From: Chelatococcus reniformis
GTDB lineage: Bacteria > Pseudomonadota > Alphaproteobacteria > Rhizobiales > Beijerinckiaceae
NCBI RefSeq assembly: GCF_014640075.1
Contig: NZ_BMGG01000007.1
Coordinates: forward strand, 424,053 to 488,052
DNA length: 64,000 bases
Direction of reading: 5' to 3'
The stretch's first letter is position 1; each line of letters begins with the position of its first letter. This document shows positions 27,957 through 37,330 of this stretch, piece by piece. The notes below the pieces were generated by a model. That model was not told the origin of the DNA. It was given only the letters and a program-made list of their open reading frames with translations, and did no database searches. Position numbers and translations under genes: made by a program.

Positions 27957-28200
27957 GGCATCGCTCCCTGTCGGCCAAGCGGGATTGGACAGGATTTTTG
28001 CCGGACCGCAAGAGGCGTTCGCCGACGGGGCGGAGGCCCCGCTCACCGATCCGATGGCCCCCTCAGGCGATCGATTCGACTATCCGGCAGCGCCGCCAAT
28101 GCTTTAACTTCGCGGTGGCAGGATCGCGTCGGAGCGCTCGCGATCGGACCGGCTCATCCGGTCGCCAAAGTCATGCGCGGGAGCAAGCGGAGGTCGGGGG

Positions 28201-28485
28201 ATGCCCGCATTCAGCCAAATCATCGTCTGGATCATTGTCGGCCTGATCGGCGGCAGCCTCGCCGGCCTGGTGACGACGCGCGAGCGCAGAGGCTTCGGCA
28301 TGCTCCGCAACCTGGGATTGGGCCTGGTGGGCGCGTTCATCGGTGGCCTCCTGTTCCGGCTCCTGGGGCTGTTCCAGGGACTCGACAGGGTTTCGATCTC
28401 GCTGCGCGACGTGGTCGCTGCCCTCATCGGCTCACTGATCGTGCTCGCCGCGCTGTGGTTCTGGCGTCGCGAACGTCCGAACTGA
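28201..28485 (+). CDS. GlsB/YeaQ/YmgE-family small membrane protein
   Basis: A 94-residue integral membrane protein with three transmembrane segments: WIIVGLIGGSLAGLV, NLGLGLVGAFIGGLLFRLL and VVAALIGSLIVLAALWFW, with a short cytoplasmic arginine-rich tail. The GLIGGSLAG and GLVGAFIGG motifs are typical of transglycosylase-associated (GlsB/YeaQ) stress proteins. GGAGGTCGGGGG lies upstream of ATG 28201. Function in stress responses is presumed for the family. Confidence 0.85.
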   Translation: MPAFSQIIVWIIVGLIGGSLAGLVTTRERRGFGMLRNLGLGLVGAFIGGLLFRLLGLFQGLDRVSISLRDVVAALIGSLIVLAALWFWRRERPN

Positions 28486-28556
28486 CGGGGGGGAGGCGGC
28501 TGCCTTTCGCCGAGGGTAAGTCTGGGCTCGGGGGCGGGCATGCGTGGCCGTCGCCG

Positions 28557-28606
28557 AGAGCGGTTCGCCGATCGCGTGGTTTCACTCCCCGATCGGCGGC
28601 AGACTC
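28557..28606. repeat. degenerate copy of module A palindrome
   Basis: Arms CGCCGATCG (28566-28574) and CGATCGGCG (28590-28598) enclose GTGGTTTCACTCC. The centre GTGGTTTCAC is shared with the module A copy near 47300. Confidence 0.5.
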
Positions 28607-28712
28607 ATGTACCGCGTTCCCGCGCAGGCGGAGCGCAGCTATCGTTCAATTGCTGAGGAAGCAACGCTTCTTCCCGCTCGGCGGGAATGGGTCAGAGCCC
28701 GGCGCGGTGATT

Positions 28713-28788
<76 letters not shown>

Positions 28789-28881
28789 ACGTCGTGGGCG
28801 GTCGATGGGGCGACCGCCGCCGAGGAAGCGGTGGTATAGTCACCTGCTTCCGCGGACTCAAGCGCTGATTTCAACTTTTTC

Positions 28882-29253
28882 TCAGATTTCCTCGTCGTCC
28901 TCAATGTCGCCGTCGATGAGGTCGCTCACGTCGTCGTCACCCTCGACCTCTTCCTCCAGGAAGGTGTCGTCGGCTTCGCCGGCATTGATGTCGGCCTCAT
29001 CGTCCGCGTCCTCAGCCTTTTCCTCGGCCGCCTCGACGTCATCGAGCGAAACGACCTCCGCCCCGGCAGTGTCGGGCGCCGTATCGTCGGGCTCGACGGC
29101 GGCGGGCCGGCCCGCCTTGGCCTGCGGTTCGAAGACGGTACGTGGAAACGCTTCGCCGGTGTAGGGCGAGACGATGGGATCTTTGTTCAGGTCGTAGAAC
29201 TTGCGGCCCGTCGTCGGACAGACGCGCTTCGTCCCAAGTTCCGGGTTAGCCAC
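28882..29253 (-). CDS. FYDLN-acid family protein (TIGR02300)
   Basis: A 123-residue protein starting at GTG: MANPELGTKRVCPTTGRKFY followed by DLNKDPIVSPYTGE, the FYDLN signature with a possible Cys-containing zinc-ribbon-like head. After a Pro/Ala linker the C-terminal half is extremely acidic (Asp/Glu-rich, ending DDDVSDLIDGDIEDDEEI). The family is nearly restricted to Alphaproteobacteria and lacks a confirmed function. The gene is next to tRNA-Ala and reads in the same direction. Confidence 0.92.
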   Translation of the reverse strand: MANPELGTKRVCPTTGRKFYDLNKDPIVSPYTGEAFPRTVFEPQAKAGRPAAVEPDDTAPDTAGAEVVSLDDVEAAEEKAEDADDEADINAGEADDTFLEEEVEGDDDVSDLIDGDIEDDEEI

Positions 29254-29343
29254 AGAGCAATCTCTCTTGGAAAATGTGAGGGCTCCCGTTAGTCAAGCGG
29301 CCTGGCCCTGTCAACACGGCTTTGCCGGCGAATCGCGCGGCCG

Positions 29344-30483
29344 TCAATGCCCTGTCCGCACGCGGGTCCATAGCCGGGTCGCCAGCCGCTGGGTCTTATC
29401 GTCATAGGCCGTGTTGGTGAACAGGCGAGTCATCGTCGCTTCGTCCGGATAGATGCCCGGATCATTCAGGATCGCCGGCGCGACGAAGGCCTTGGCGGCG
29501 AGGTTGCCACTGGCGAACGAGACGAAGTTGGTGTTGGCCGCGGCCACCTCGGGCTTCAACATGAAGTTGATGAACGCGTGCGCCGCCTCCGCGTTGGGGG
29601 CATCGGCCGGGATGGCGAAGCTGTCGAACCACATCAGCGCCCCTTCCTTGGGGACGAGGTAGCTGATCTCGACGCCGTTGTCCGCCTCCTTGGCGCGCTT
29701 GCGCGCCTGGAGGACGTCGCCGGAATAGCCGACCGCCGCGCAGATGTCGCCGTTGGCGAGCGCGTTGATGTATTCGGAGGAGTGGAACTTGCGCACGTCG
29801 CCGCGCACCTTCATGAGCAAATCAGCCGCCCGCTGCAGGTCGGCCTGGGCCTTGGAGTTGGGATCCAGGCCGAGGTAGCGCAAGGCGTTGGGCAGAACGT
29901 CCTCCGGGGCATCGAGCATGTAGAGGCCGCACGCCTTGAGCTTGTCGGCGTATTCGGGCTTGAACATGAGGTCCCAGCTGTTGAGCGGCGTGGCGGCCCC
30001 CAGGACGGCGCGCACCTTGGCCGTGGCGAGCCCGATACCGGTCGTGCCCCACATGTAGTCGACCGCATAGAGGTTGCCGGGATCGTAGGCCTGGAGGCGC
30101 TGGGTCACCTCGGGCCAGAGATTCGTCAGATTGGGCAGCTTGGCCTTGTCGAGCTTTTGGAAGACCCCGGCCCTGATCAGGCGCTGCAGGAACGGCCCCG
30201 AGGGGACGACGATGTCGTAGCCGGAGCGGCCGGCCAGCAGCTTGCTTTCGACGATCTCGTTGGTGTCGTAGGTGTCGTAGACGACCTTGATGCCCGTCTC
30301 TTTGGTGAAGGCGTCGAGCATCTTGGGGTCGATATAGTCGGACCAGTTGTAGACGTTGACGACGCGGTCGGCGGCGCGCGGCGTCGCTGCGAGGCCGAGC
30401 CATCCGAGCAGGGCGAGGCCGATGACGGCGGAGCGTCGTCCGAGGCCTGCGGCTCGGCGGACTGGCGGGCGGCTCGACCCCAT
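29344..30483 (-). CDS. potF: polyamine ABC transporter substrate-binding protein (PotF-like)
   Basis: A 379-residue periplasmic binding protein with a signal peptide (GLALLGWLGLAATPRAAD). The mature N-terminus VVNVYNWSDYIDPKMLDAFT and the following GIKVVYDTYDTNE are PotD/PotF hallmarks; GYDIVVPSGPFLQRLI, YAVDYMWGTTGIG and the closing LFTNTAYDDKTQRLATRLWT also match PotF. AGAGGAGGT lies seven bases upstream of ATG 30483. It binds putrescine or spermidine. No PotG/H/I genes are present, so this is an orphan binding protein that must share a transporter encoded elsewhere. Confidence 0.93.
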   Translation of the reverse strand: MGSSRPPVRRAAGLGRRSAVIGLALLGWLGLAATPRAADRVVNVYNWSDYIDPKMLDAFTKETGIKVVYDTYDTNEIVESKLLAGRSGYDIVVPSGPFLQRLIRAGVFQKLDKAKLPNLTNLWPEVTQRLQAYDPGNLYAVDYMWGTTGIGLATAKVRAVLGAATPLNSWDLMFKPEYADKLKACGLYMLDAPEDVLPNALRYLGLDPNSKAQADLQRAADLLMKVRGDVRKFHSSEYINALANGDICAAVGYSGDVLQARKRAKEADNGVEISYLVPKEGALMWFDSFAIPADAPNAEAAHAFINFMLKPEVAAANTNFVSFASGNLAAKAFVAPAILNDPGIYPDEATMTRLFTNTAYDDKTQRLATRLWTRVRTGH

Positions 30484-30580
30484 CGTGACCTCCTCTATCG
30501 TTTGCGCCCTCTTATCGCAGCTATTGGCCGGCGCCTACGGCAGCGTGCGAGAGCCCACGGCGCGCCGGATCGGAAAATGG

Positions 30581-31585
30581 TCAGACGCGGCCGGCGAAGC
30601 GGGCGAGGACCAGGCCCGCGAGCACGGCGCCGGCAAGGACGAGAGCGATCTGCGCAGCGACACCATCGTAGATCAAGCTCAGGACCGCCAGTGCGACGAG
30701 GACGAGGTTGAGGGCGACGACCCAGCCGACGATGGTCAGCCCCGGCATGCCGCGGTCCGCCGCCTGCTGGTAGAAGTGGTCGCGGTGCGCCTGCCAGATG
30801 CGCTCGCCGCGCCGCAGCCGCCGCAGCAGCGTGATGGACGCGTCGAGGCAGTAATACATGGGCAACAGCACGGCAGCGGTGATGGCGCCTGCCGCGGCCA
30901 GCCGGTAGAGCAGCCAGGCCAGCACGAGGCCGATGGCGAGGGAGCCGACGTCGCCGAGGAACAGCCGGGCCACGGGCCAATTGTGGGGCACGAAGCCGAG
31001 CAGGGCGCCGAGCAGGGCGCCGGCAACGACGCCGGCGGCGGGCGGCAGCCAGCCTGCCAAAGCGAGCCCGGCCAGTGCGGCCGCCAGCGGCACCGTCTCG
31101 GCGGCGGTCATCAGGTCGAGACCGTCCATGAAGTTGGTGAGGTTGACGAACCAGAGGCCGGCGAACAGCTCCAGACCGCGCTCGACGGCGAGCGGCACCT
31201 CGGGCAGCAGCCGCAACTCTGCCCCGCCGGCGGTGAGCGCGAGGACGACCGCGATGGCCTGTCCGGCGAGGCGGGGGATGACGGGCAGGGGACGAATGTC
31301 ATCGACGGCGCCCAGCAGAGCGATGCCCGTTGCCGCCACCGCCAGCACCAGCAACGGTCCGCCGGCGCCGGGCAGGGCTCCTGCCAGCAGGGGGCCCGCG
31401 GTGCCGGCGATGACGGCGGCGAGGACGGCGATGCCGCCCCCTTGCGGTGTCGGCACGCGGTGGCCCGAGCGCGCGTTGGGCCGTGCCAGCGCGTAGCGCA
31501 CCAGCAGCGGCCGCAGCAGGCGGACCAGGACGAGACAGGTGATGGCGGCGATGAGGATCGCGGCGGCGGCCGCCCCGACATTCAC
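30581..31585 (-). CDS. glycosyltransferase family 4 (WecA/MraY-type phosphosugar transferase)
   Basis: A 334-residue polytopic membrane enzyme with about ten hydrophobic segments. The family motifs are visible: RSGHRVPTPQGGGIAV (first cytoplasmic loop), LGAVDDIRPLP (Asp pair), NLTNFMDGLDLMTAAE (metal and substrate site) and RLFLGDVGSLAIG. A late cytoplasmic motif RIWQAHRDHFYQ contains the conserved histidines. These transfer a sugar-1-phosphate from UDP-sugar to undecaprenyl phosphate, starting polysaccharide synthesis; shorter than MraY, it is closest to WecA/WbpL types. No other polysaccharide gene is adjacent. Start codon GTG. Confidence 0.9.
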   Translation of the reverse strand: MNVGAAAAAILIAAITCLVLVRLLRPLLVRYALARPNARSGHRVPTPQGGGIAVLAAVIAGTAGPLLAGALPGAGGPLLVLAVAATGIALLGAVDDIRPLPVIPRLAGQAIAVVLALTAGGAELRLLPEVPLAVERGLELFAGLWFVNLTNFMDGLDLMTAAETVPLAAALAGLALAGWLPPAAGVVAGALLGALLGFVPHNWPVARLFLGDVGSLAIGLVLAWLLYRLAAAGAITAAVLLPMYYCLDASITLLRRLRRGERIWQAHRDHFYQQAADRGMPGLTIVGWVVALNLVLVALAVLSLIYDGVAAQIALVLAGAVLAGLVLARFAGRV

Positions 31586-31774
31586 GGCTGGCCGCTCGCC
31601 TGGGGCTGGCGGGGGGGGCGCTTGCCCCTGAGGCTATCGGATACGCACATCAGCTGCAGGGCGTTGGTCGGGGCTGACGTGTTCTTGAGTGGATGCGCGG
31701 CCGGGTCAAGCCCAGCCCAAGTTCGGGTGCGGCCGTCGGACCCGCCTCGGCAGCGGTCCAAGCCGGATGGGGCC

Positions 31775-32665
31775 TTACACCGACTGGGACACGCGGGCGG
31801 TCAGGTCGGCGCGGCGCTGCCTGCCGCCGAAGCGGATGAGCTGCCCCTCGCGCGCCACGAACGAGCCAGGAAGGGCCTGGGCCAGCTCCTGCTCGATGGC
31901 GAGCAACTGCTGATCGTCGCGGAGTGGGTGAAGGTGGAACATGGCCATCGCCTTGGCATTGCCGAGGCGGCAAAGCTTCACCCCCTCCTGCCAGGTCGAG
32001 TGGCCCCAGCCGATGCAATTGCAATATTCCTCGGCGGAGAACATCGCGTCGTAGATGACGAGGTCGGCGCCATCGACGAATGCCAGCAACTCCGGCGGCG
32101 GGCCATCGTCGTCGTGCTCGATGTCGCTCACGTAACAGACGGAATGGCCGCCCCAGTCGAACCGATAGCCGGTGGCACCGGAGGGGTGCTTCAGCAGGCA
32201 AGTGCGGACGGAGTGGCCGTCCTCGAAGTGCAGGGTTTCGCCCGCGTGAAAGCCGTGGTGCTCATAGCGGCCGGGCAGTTGGTCGAGCCGGACCGGGAAC
32301 AGCGGCGGCGCGAACATGCGGCTGAGGGGGGCCTCGGCGCTCGCGCCCCCAAGATTGCCACAATACGTGCGTACCACGCACGTGTGTCGCATCACGGGTT
32401 TGAAGAACGGCAGCGCGCTGATGTGATCATGGTGCAGATGGCTCAGCAACAGGTCCACGCGCTCGGGGGGATCTTCGAGCAGCTTGAGGCCGAGCGGGCC
32501 CATGCCGCTACCCGCATCCACAACGAAGCGCCGCTCGCCCAGCGTGAACTCGACGCAGGGCGTGTTGCCGCCGAACGTCGCATAGCTTGAGCCGCACACG
32601 GGGTGGGACCCACGTACCCCCCAGAAGCGAACTTCCAAGGTATCGGCCCGATTGTTGCCTGACAC
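31775..32665 (-). CDS. MBL-fold metallohydrolase, cyclic-nucleotide phosphodiesterase-like
   Basis: About 296 residues of metallo-beta-lactamase fold. The N-terminal VRFWGVRGSHPVCG and GGNTPCVEF, then the metal motif SHLHHDHISALPFF (HxHxDH), VCYVSDIEHDDDG and YDAMFSAEEY, match the class that includes PDE1-type phosphodiesterases and ribonuclease Z relatives. GTG 32665 is favoured because GGAG lies six bases upstream; the ATG at 32671 is only adjacent to that GGAG, and an ATG at 32731 has no site. It lies 72 bases downstream of the unusual ABC gene on the same strand, so the two probably share an operon. Substrate unknown. Confidence 0.87.
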   Translation of the reverse strand: MSGNNRADTLEVRFWGVRGSHPVCGSSYATFGGNTPCVEFTLGERRFVVDAGSGMGPLGLKLLEDPPERVDLLLSHLHHDHISALPFFKPVMRHTCVVRTYCGNLGGASAEAPLSRMFAPPLFPVRLDQLPGRYEHHGFHAGETLHFEDGHSVRTCLLKHPSGATGYRFDWGGHSVCYVSDIEHDDDGPPPELLAFVDGADLVIYDAMFSAEEYCNCIGWGHSTWQEGVKLCRLGNAKAMAMFHLHPLRDDQQLLAIEQELAQALPGSFVAREGQLIRFGGRQRRADLTARVSQSV

Positions 32666-32705
32666 GTACATCTCCAAAATGTAGGCCCGGCTGCCTGGGA
32701 ATCGA

Positions 32706-32721
32706 TGTGCGCCAGCGCACA
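32706..32721. promoter_or_regulatory. perfect hairpin between the ABC and MBL genes
   Basis: TGTGCGC-CA-GCGCACA is a perfect seven-base-pair stem with a two-base loop, located between the ABC stop and the MBL start. It could be an operator, attenuator or processing site. Confidence 0.45.
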
Positions 32722-32736
32722 TTGATCGCAAAATTG

Positions 32737-35274
32737 TTACACTGTTTCCCCAACATCGCTCCGATCTTCGGGCGCTGCAAGGGTTCCGCGCTCGAAGCGA
32801 AGCACCGCATCGAAGCCCTCGGCCCGTCCTGAGTCGGGCAGCTGCAGGACCAGGCTGCGGCCGGTCATGGTGCGCTTGAGTCGTTCCACCAGGGCTTGCG
32901 TTTCCGCCGTGCCCAGGCCAGCGACGATCTGGCTGGCAACCAGGATGTCCGGCTCGCGAATGAGGCAGCGCGCCAGATCCAGGCCCGCGGCATTGCCGAC
33001 CAAGCCCCGTGGCTCCCGCTCTGAAAGCTGGGCGGAGAGCCCAACCTGGAAGACGAGGTGGTCGAGGCCTCCGTCGGCCAGCACCCGGCGCACGATGCCC
33101 TGCACCTTGTCCTCGGCGCCAGCCACGTCATGGGCCACCCGCCCGAAGAGCAGGTTGTCGGCAAGCGAGGCGGCCGAGCAGATCATCGCCGGATTGTAGA
33201 ACTCGACCGCGGGGCCGAGACTCGGTGGTAGCAGGGAGCGGAACGTCGCGCGGGCCCTCACGATGCGGTCCTGCAGTCTGGGATCCAGCAGCCCCAGGCG
33301 GTGGCGCGTCTCGACATAGCGGAAGGCGAGCGCGATGAGCAGCTCACGGTCGCGGGCGGCGGTCGTGCCGCGCTGCCGCTCGGCGCGCGTGTGCCGGGCC
33401 AGCAGGTCCTCGTAGGCCCCGCGCTCGCTGGCGCTGAAGAAGGAGAAGCGCTCGAAGAGGGGGTGGCCATCCGGCACGCCCTGGAAGATCTCGACCATGC
33501 TGCGGGCGATGGCGAGCCCCTGCTCCTCCAGCGCGCCGGTCAGGTCCTCCGCCTCCAGCACGGCGCGGACGAAGGGATGGCGTGCCAGATTTGCCTCCCG
33601 GAACGTGTCGCCCACCGGCATGCCGAACATCAGGTTCTCGGCCACCGTCGCGTGCGTGTTGTAGACGCTGGGGTCGAACGGATCGACCAGGTCGGCGCTG
33701 TTGGCCCCGGCCAGCGCCTCGCGCACGCTGCGCCGGGCGCTGAGCACCGTCGCCGTGATGGCCTGGTCGGCGTTGCCGTCGATGTTGCCGGCGAGCCCCA
33801 GGGCGTAGACCTCGTCGTCGATGCCGGCCACGGTGATGGCCTCGATCAGGGTGCGGTCGGCGATCGGGCCTTTTAGAGCCCCGTAGAGCAGGTTGTCACG
33901 CAGGCTGGCCGGCAAGATCACCGGGGCGCCGCCGGCATAGGCGATGTGCTTCGCGCGCGCCTTGCCGGTCAGGCGGCCGAGATCGGTGCCGGCCAGCGTC
34001 AGCGTACCGGCGGACGGCTCGACGCCGCCGCCGATGAGCCGGGCGAAGACGTCCGCGCCCGAGCCCGAGTCGCCGACCAGCGCGATATGCGCCGGCAGCT
34101 CGATCGAGGTGGTGATGCCGGCGACCCGCACGCCGCTCTGCGGGTCGTAGGCGGCGACGTCGGTGGCGACCAGGGGGCCGCTCGCCGTCGTCAGCTCCGT
34201 AGGGGTCGAGTCGCGCCGCTCGCGGGCGAGCAGCGCGCCGTTGGTACGGGCGATGTCCTGGAAGACGGCGCGCGCTTCGTCGCGCTCGCGCCGCCAGGTG
34301 ACGAGCGCCGCCATCGAGCGTGGCAGCTGGATCACCGCGAACAGCAGCGCGATGAGACCCCCGACCGACAGCTTGCCGGAGATGATGCCGTAGCTCGCGA
34401 AGCCGGTCATCAGGAGTGGCGCGAGCTCGCGCAGGCCATCGCGCGCTTGCAGCGCGATGGTGACCCGCTGGGTGACGCGGCGCCAAGCCTCGTCGAGGCG
34501 GCGCAGCGTGGCGGCGAACGCTCCCTCCTCGGTGTCGGCCGTGCCGTGGATGCGCACCGCCAACGCCCGCCCGCTCGCCTCGAGCGTGGCTTGAGCAATC
34601 GCCCGCTCGCGCGCGATCCGCGCCCGCACCCGCGCCTCCTGGGTCGTGGCGACCCACGCCGCCATGGCGGCGTGGGCGAGGGCGATCGCGAGCATGAGGC
34701 CGCCGAACCACAGGCCCAGGCTCGCGGCGTAGATGACGATGATGGCGACAAGGCTCAGCGCCATCGCCGGAACGATGATCGCGTCGCCCAGGAACGAGGC
34801 GATGGCCGCTGTGCCGGCGCCGGACAGGTTGGAGGCGACGGCCGCGTCGTCGCGCGCCGCCGCTCGTGCCACGAGCAGGCGGCGGAACAGCCCAATCCGC
34901 AGTTCCCGCGCCATTCGCCGCGAAAGGATGTTTCGCGCCGCCGACACCAGGCCGAAGATCAGGGCCCGCCCCAGAATCAGACCGGCGATGAGGACGCAGC
35001 TGGCCAGGAAATAGCCGCGGCGGTCGACCATCAGGCCCTCGAACAGCGGCAGCGGCTCCTCGAGCCATGGATAGGGCAGATCGATCGTCAGCGGCAGGAA
35101 GGGGGCCGTGGTGCGGCCGACGAAGGCGTGCCCGAGGACGGCGTCGTCGACGAGAAGGCGCGGAATGTCGAGCAGCAGCCAGTTGAGCGGCACCACGAGG
35201 AGCAGCGCCAACGCCACACCGAGATGGATCAGCCGACTGTGCTGCCAGACAAAGCGAAGAGGATTGCGTTCCAT
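32737..35274 (-). CDS. ABC-type half-transporter with degenerate ATPase domain
   Basis: An 845-residue protein, longer than usual half-transporters of about 600. It has an N-terminal ABC membrane domain (about residues 15-330, with four to six helices) and a C-terminal nucleotide-binding-like domain. The motif expected at Walker A reads GDSGSGAD at 401-408: the invariant Lys and Ser/Thr are gone. The Walker B position reads ILVASQIVAGLG (about 777-788), lacking the Asp-Glu of ILVLDEATSALD; the signature LSGGQ and the switch His are also absent. Three Q-loop-like segments occur: SLRDNLLYG (457-465), TVAENLMFG (543-551) and SLADNLLFG (703-711), each followed by a helix-rich stretch. The frame is intact, so the decayed motifs are presumably selected. 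It probably does not hydrolyse ATP; the role is unknown. Confidence 0.85.
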   Translation of the reverse strand: MERNPLRFVWQHSRLIHLGVALALLLVVPLNWLLLDIPRLLVDDAVLGHAFVGRTTAPFLPLTIDLPYPWLEEPLPLFEGLMVDRRGYFLASCVLIAGLILGRALIFGLVSAARNILSRRMARELRIGLFRRLLVARAAARDDAAVASNLSGAGTAAIASFLGDAIIVPAMALSLVAIIVIYAASLGLWFGGLMLAIALAHAAMAAWVATTQEARVRARIARERAIAQATLEASGRALAVRIHGTADTEEGAFAATLRRLDEAWRRVTQRVTIALQARDGLRELAPLLMTGFASYGIISGKLSVGGLIALLFAVIQLPRSMAALVTWRRERDEARAVFQDIARTNGALLARERRDSTPTELTTASGPLVATDVAAYDPQSGVRVAGITTSIELPAHIALVGDSGSGADVFARLIGGGVEPSAGTLTLAGTDLGRLTGKARAKHIAYAGGAPVILPASLRDNLLYGALKGPIADRTLIEAITVAGIDDEVYALGLAGNIDGNADQAITATVLSARRSVREALAGANSADLVDPFDPSVYNTHATVAENLMFGMPVGDTFREANLARHPFVRAVLEAEDLTGALEEQGLAIARSMVEIFQGVPDGHPLFERFSFFSASERGAYEDLLARHTRAERQRGTTAARDRELLIALAFRYVETRHRLGLLDPRLQDRIVRARATFRSLLPPSLGPAVEFYNPAMICSAASLADNLLFGRVAHDVAGAEDKVQGIVRRVLADGGLDHLVFQVGLSAQLSEREPRGLVGNAAGLDLARCLIREPDILVASQIVAGLGTAETQALVERLKRTMTGRSLVLQLPDSGRAEGFDAVLRFERGTLAAPEDRSDVGETV

Positions 35275-35491
35275 CGGCCGGGGACAGGATAGGGATTGAA
35301 GGGGGCCGACCGGGCGTGTGGGTGGCGAGCCCTCGTTCGGGCCTTAGATCGCGACGATCCCGGACGAAATCAATCCAGGTGCTGGCGGTCGCGCTTCTTC
35401 ATGGCATCGGCGCTGCGGAACTTCAAACGGCAAACAGCCGTGGCTTGCGTCGACGCCGCAGCTGCGCTCAAAAGCGCGCGGAGGAGATGTC

Positions 35492-37159
35492 ATGGCGCAG
35501 CAACCCTCGCGGCGGCAGGCCGACGGCGACCGGCACGGCCGGCTCACGGAGTTCGGTCGCTTCGACTACATCGTTGTCGGCGCCGGCTCGGCCGGCTGCG
35601 TGCTGGCCAACCGCCTGTCGGCGGATCCCCGCCGCCGTGTGCTCGTGCTGGAGGCTGGCGGCCGCGATAACTGGATCTGGTTCCATATTCCGGTGGGCTA
35701 CCTGTTCGCCATCGGCAATCCCCGCTCGGACTGGATGTTCAAGACGGAGGCCCAGGCGGGCCTGGGCGGGCGCATTCTCGCCTATCCGCGCGGCAAGGTG
35801 ATCGGCGGCTCGTCGGCGATCAACGCCATGATCTACATGCGCGGCCAGGCGGCCGACTACGACGGCTGGCGTCAGCTCGGCCTTCTCGGCTGGGGCTGGA
35901 CCGACGTGCTGCCCTATTTCCTGCGGATGCAGGACCACGCGGCGCCGGCCAACGAGTTCCAGCACGCCGGCGGTGAATGGCGGGTCGAGCACCCGCGCGT
36001 GCGCTGGGACGTGCTGGATGCCTTCCGTGAGGCGGCGGCGCAGGTCGGGATCCCGAAGGTCGATGACTTCAACCGCGGTGACAACGAGGGCTCATCCTAC
36101 TTCCAGGTGAACCAGAAGCGCGGGCGCCGCTGGAGTGCGGCGCGCGGCTTCCTCGTGCCCGCGCTGAAGCGGCCCAACCTGCGGCTGGAGACCCAGGTGA
36201 TGGTGGAGCGCGTCGTCATCGACGGCGGGCGCGCCACCGGCGTCGTCTTTTCGCGCGGCGGTGAGCGCTTCATTGCCCAGGCGGACGGCGAGGTGGTGCT
36301 GGCGGCCGGCGCCGTCGGCTCACCGCAACTGCTCGAGCTGTCCGGCATCGGCCAGGCCGAGCGGCTCGCCGGCCTCGGCGTCGAGGTCCGGCACCATTCG
36401 CCGGGCGTGGGCGAGAACCTGCAGGATCACCTCCAGCTGCGGCCGACCTATCGGGTCGCCGGGGTGCGCACCCTCAACGTGGACTACGGCAAGCTGCATC
36501 GGCGGGCGCAGATGGCGCTCCAGTATGCGCTGCTGCGCAATGGCCCGCTCACCATGGCGCCGTCGCAGCTCGGCATCTTCACGCGTTCGTCGCCGGACTA
36601 TGCGACCGCCAACATCCAGTTCCACGTGCAGCCGCTGTCGCTCGACGCCTTCGGCGAGGCGCTGCACAGCTTCGCCGCCATCACGGCGAGCGTCGCCAAC
36701 CTGCGGCCGACGAGCCGCGGCAGCGTTCACGCGCGTTCGGCCGAGGCGGCCGAGCCGCCGGTCATCGATCCGAACTACCTGTCGACCGAGGAGGATCGGC
36801 GGGTCGCGGCCGATTCGATCAGGCTCACCCGGCGGATCACCGCCGCCCCCGCGATGGCCCGTTTCCGGCCGGAGGAGTACAAGCCCGGTGCCGGCTTCCA
36901 GAGCGATGAGGAATTGGCTGCAGCGGCGGCGGCCATCGGCACCACCATCTTCCATCCGGTGGGGACGGCGAAGATGGGCACCGACACCGATCCCGCCGCC
37001 GTGCTCGACGGGCGCCTGCGCGTGCGCGGTATCGATCGCCTGCGGGTCGTGGATGCCTCGGCCATGCCGGCAATCACTTCGGGCAATACCAATTCGCCGA
37101 CCATGATGATGGCGGAGAAGGGCGCGGAGATGATCCTCGCCGACGCTGCAAGGCGCTGA
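35492..37159 (+). CDS. GMC-family oxidoreductase (choline dehydrogenase-like)
   Basis: A 555-residue FAD-dependent oxidoreductase. The dinucleotide-binding motif is FDYIVVGAGSAGCVLANRLS followed by VLVLEAGG. The GMC signatures are YPRGKVIGGSSAINAMIYMR and GAVGSPQLLELSGIGQAE, and the C-terminal catalytic region has HPVGTAKMGTD and SGNTNSPTMMMAEKGAEMIL, the latter carrying the conserved Asn. GGAGGAGATGTC lies before ATG 35492. The family oxidises alcohols (choline, alkanols, sugars) using FAD; no signal peptide is seen, so it is cytoplasmic. It stands alone; substrate is not assignable. Confidence 0.93.
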   Translation: MAQQPSRRQADGDRHGRLTEFGRFDYIVVGAGSAGCVLANRLSADPRRRVLVLEAGGRDNWIWFHIPVGYLFAIGNPRSDWMFKTEAQAGLGGRILAYPRGKVIGGSSAINAMIYMRGQAADYDGWRQLGLLGWGWTDVLPYFLRMQDHAAPANEFQHAGGEWRVEHPRVRWDVLDAFREAAAQVGIPKVDDFNRGDNEGSSYFQVNQKRGRRWSAARGFLVPALKRPNLRLETQVMVERVVIDGGRATGVVFSRGGERFIAQADGEVVLAAGAVGSPQLLELSGIGQAERLAGLGVEVRHHSPGVGENLQDHLQLRPTYRVAGVRTLNVDYGKLHRRAQMALQYALLRNGPLTMAPSQLGIFTRSSPDYATANIQFHVQPLSLDAFGEALHSFAAITASVANLRPTSRGSVHARSAEAAEPPVIDPNYLSTEEDRRVAADSIRLTRRITAAPAMARFRPEEYKPGAGFQSDEELAAAAAAIGTTIFHPVGTAKMGTDTDPAAVLDGRLRVRGIDRLRVVDASAMPAITSGNTNSPTMMMAEKGAEMILADAARR

Positions 37160-37330
37160 GGCGCTGTTCCGTACTTGAAATGTTCCCGCCTGCCGGCGAT
37201 GCTTGCTCCGCCGCGCGGCGCGTCGGCGGCTCGAGTCCGACGGCAGCCCGCGCCCCGGATTCGAGGCGTTCGAGCATGTCCTCCTATGGGCGAGCACATG
37301 TCGATGCAGAACCGCGAGCAGGAGCAGTGC

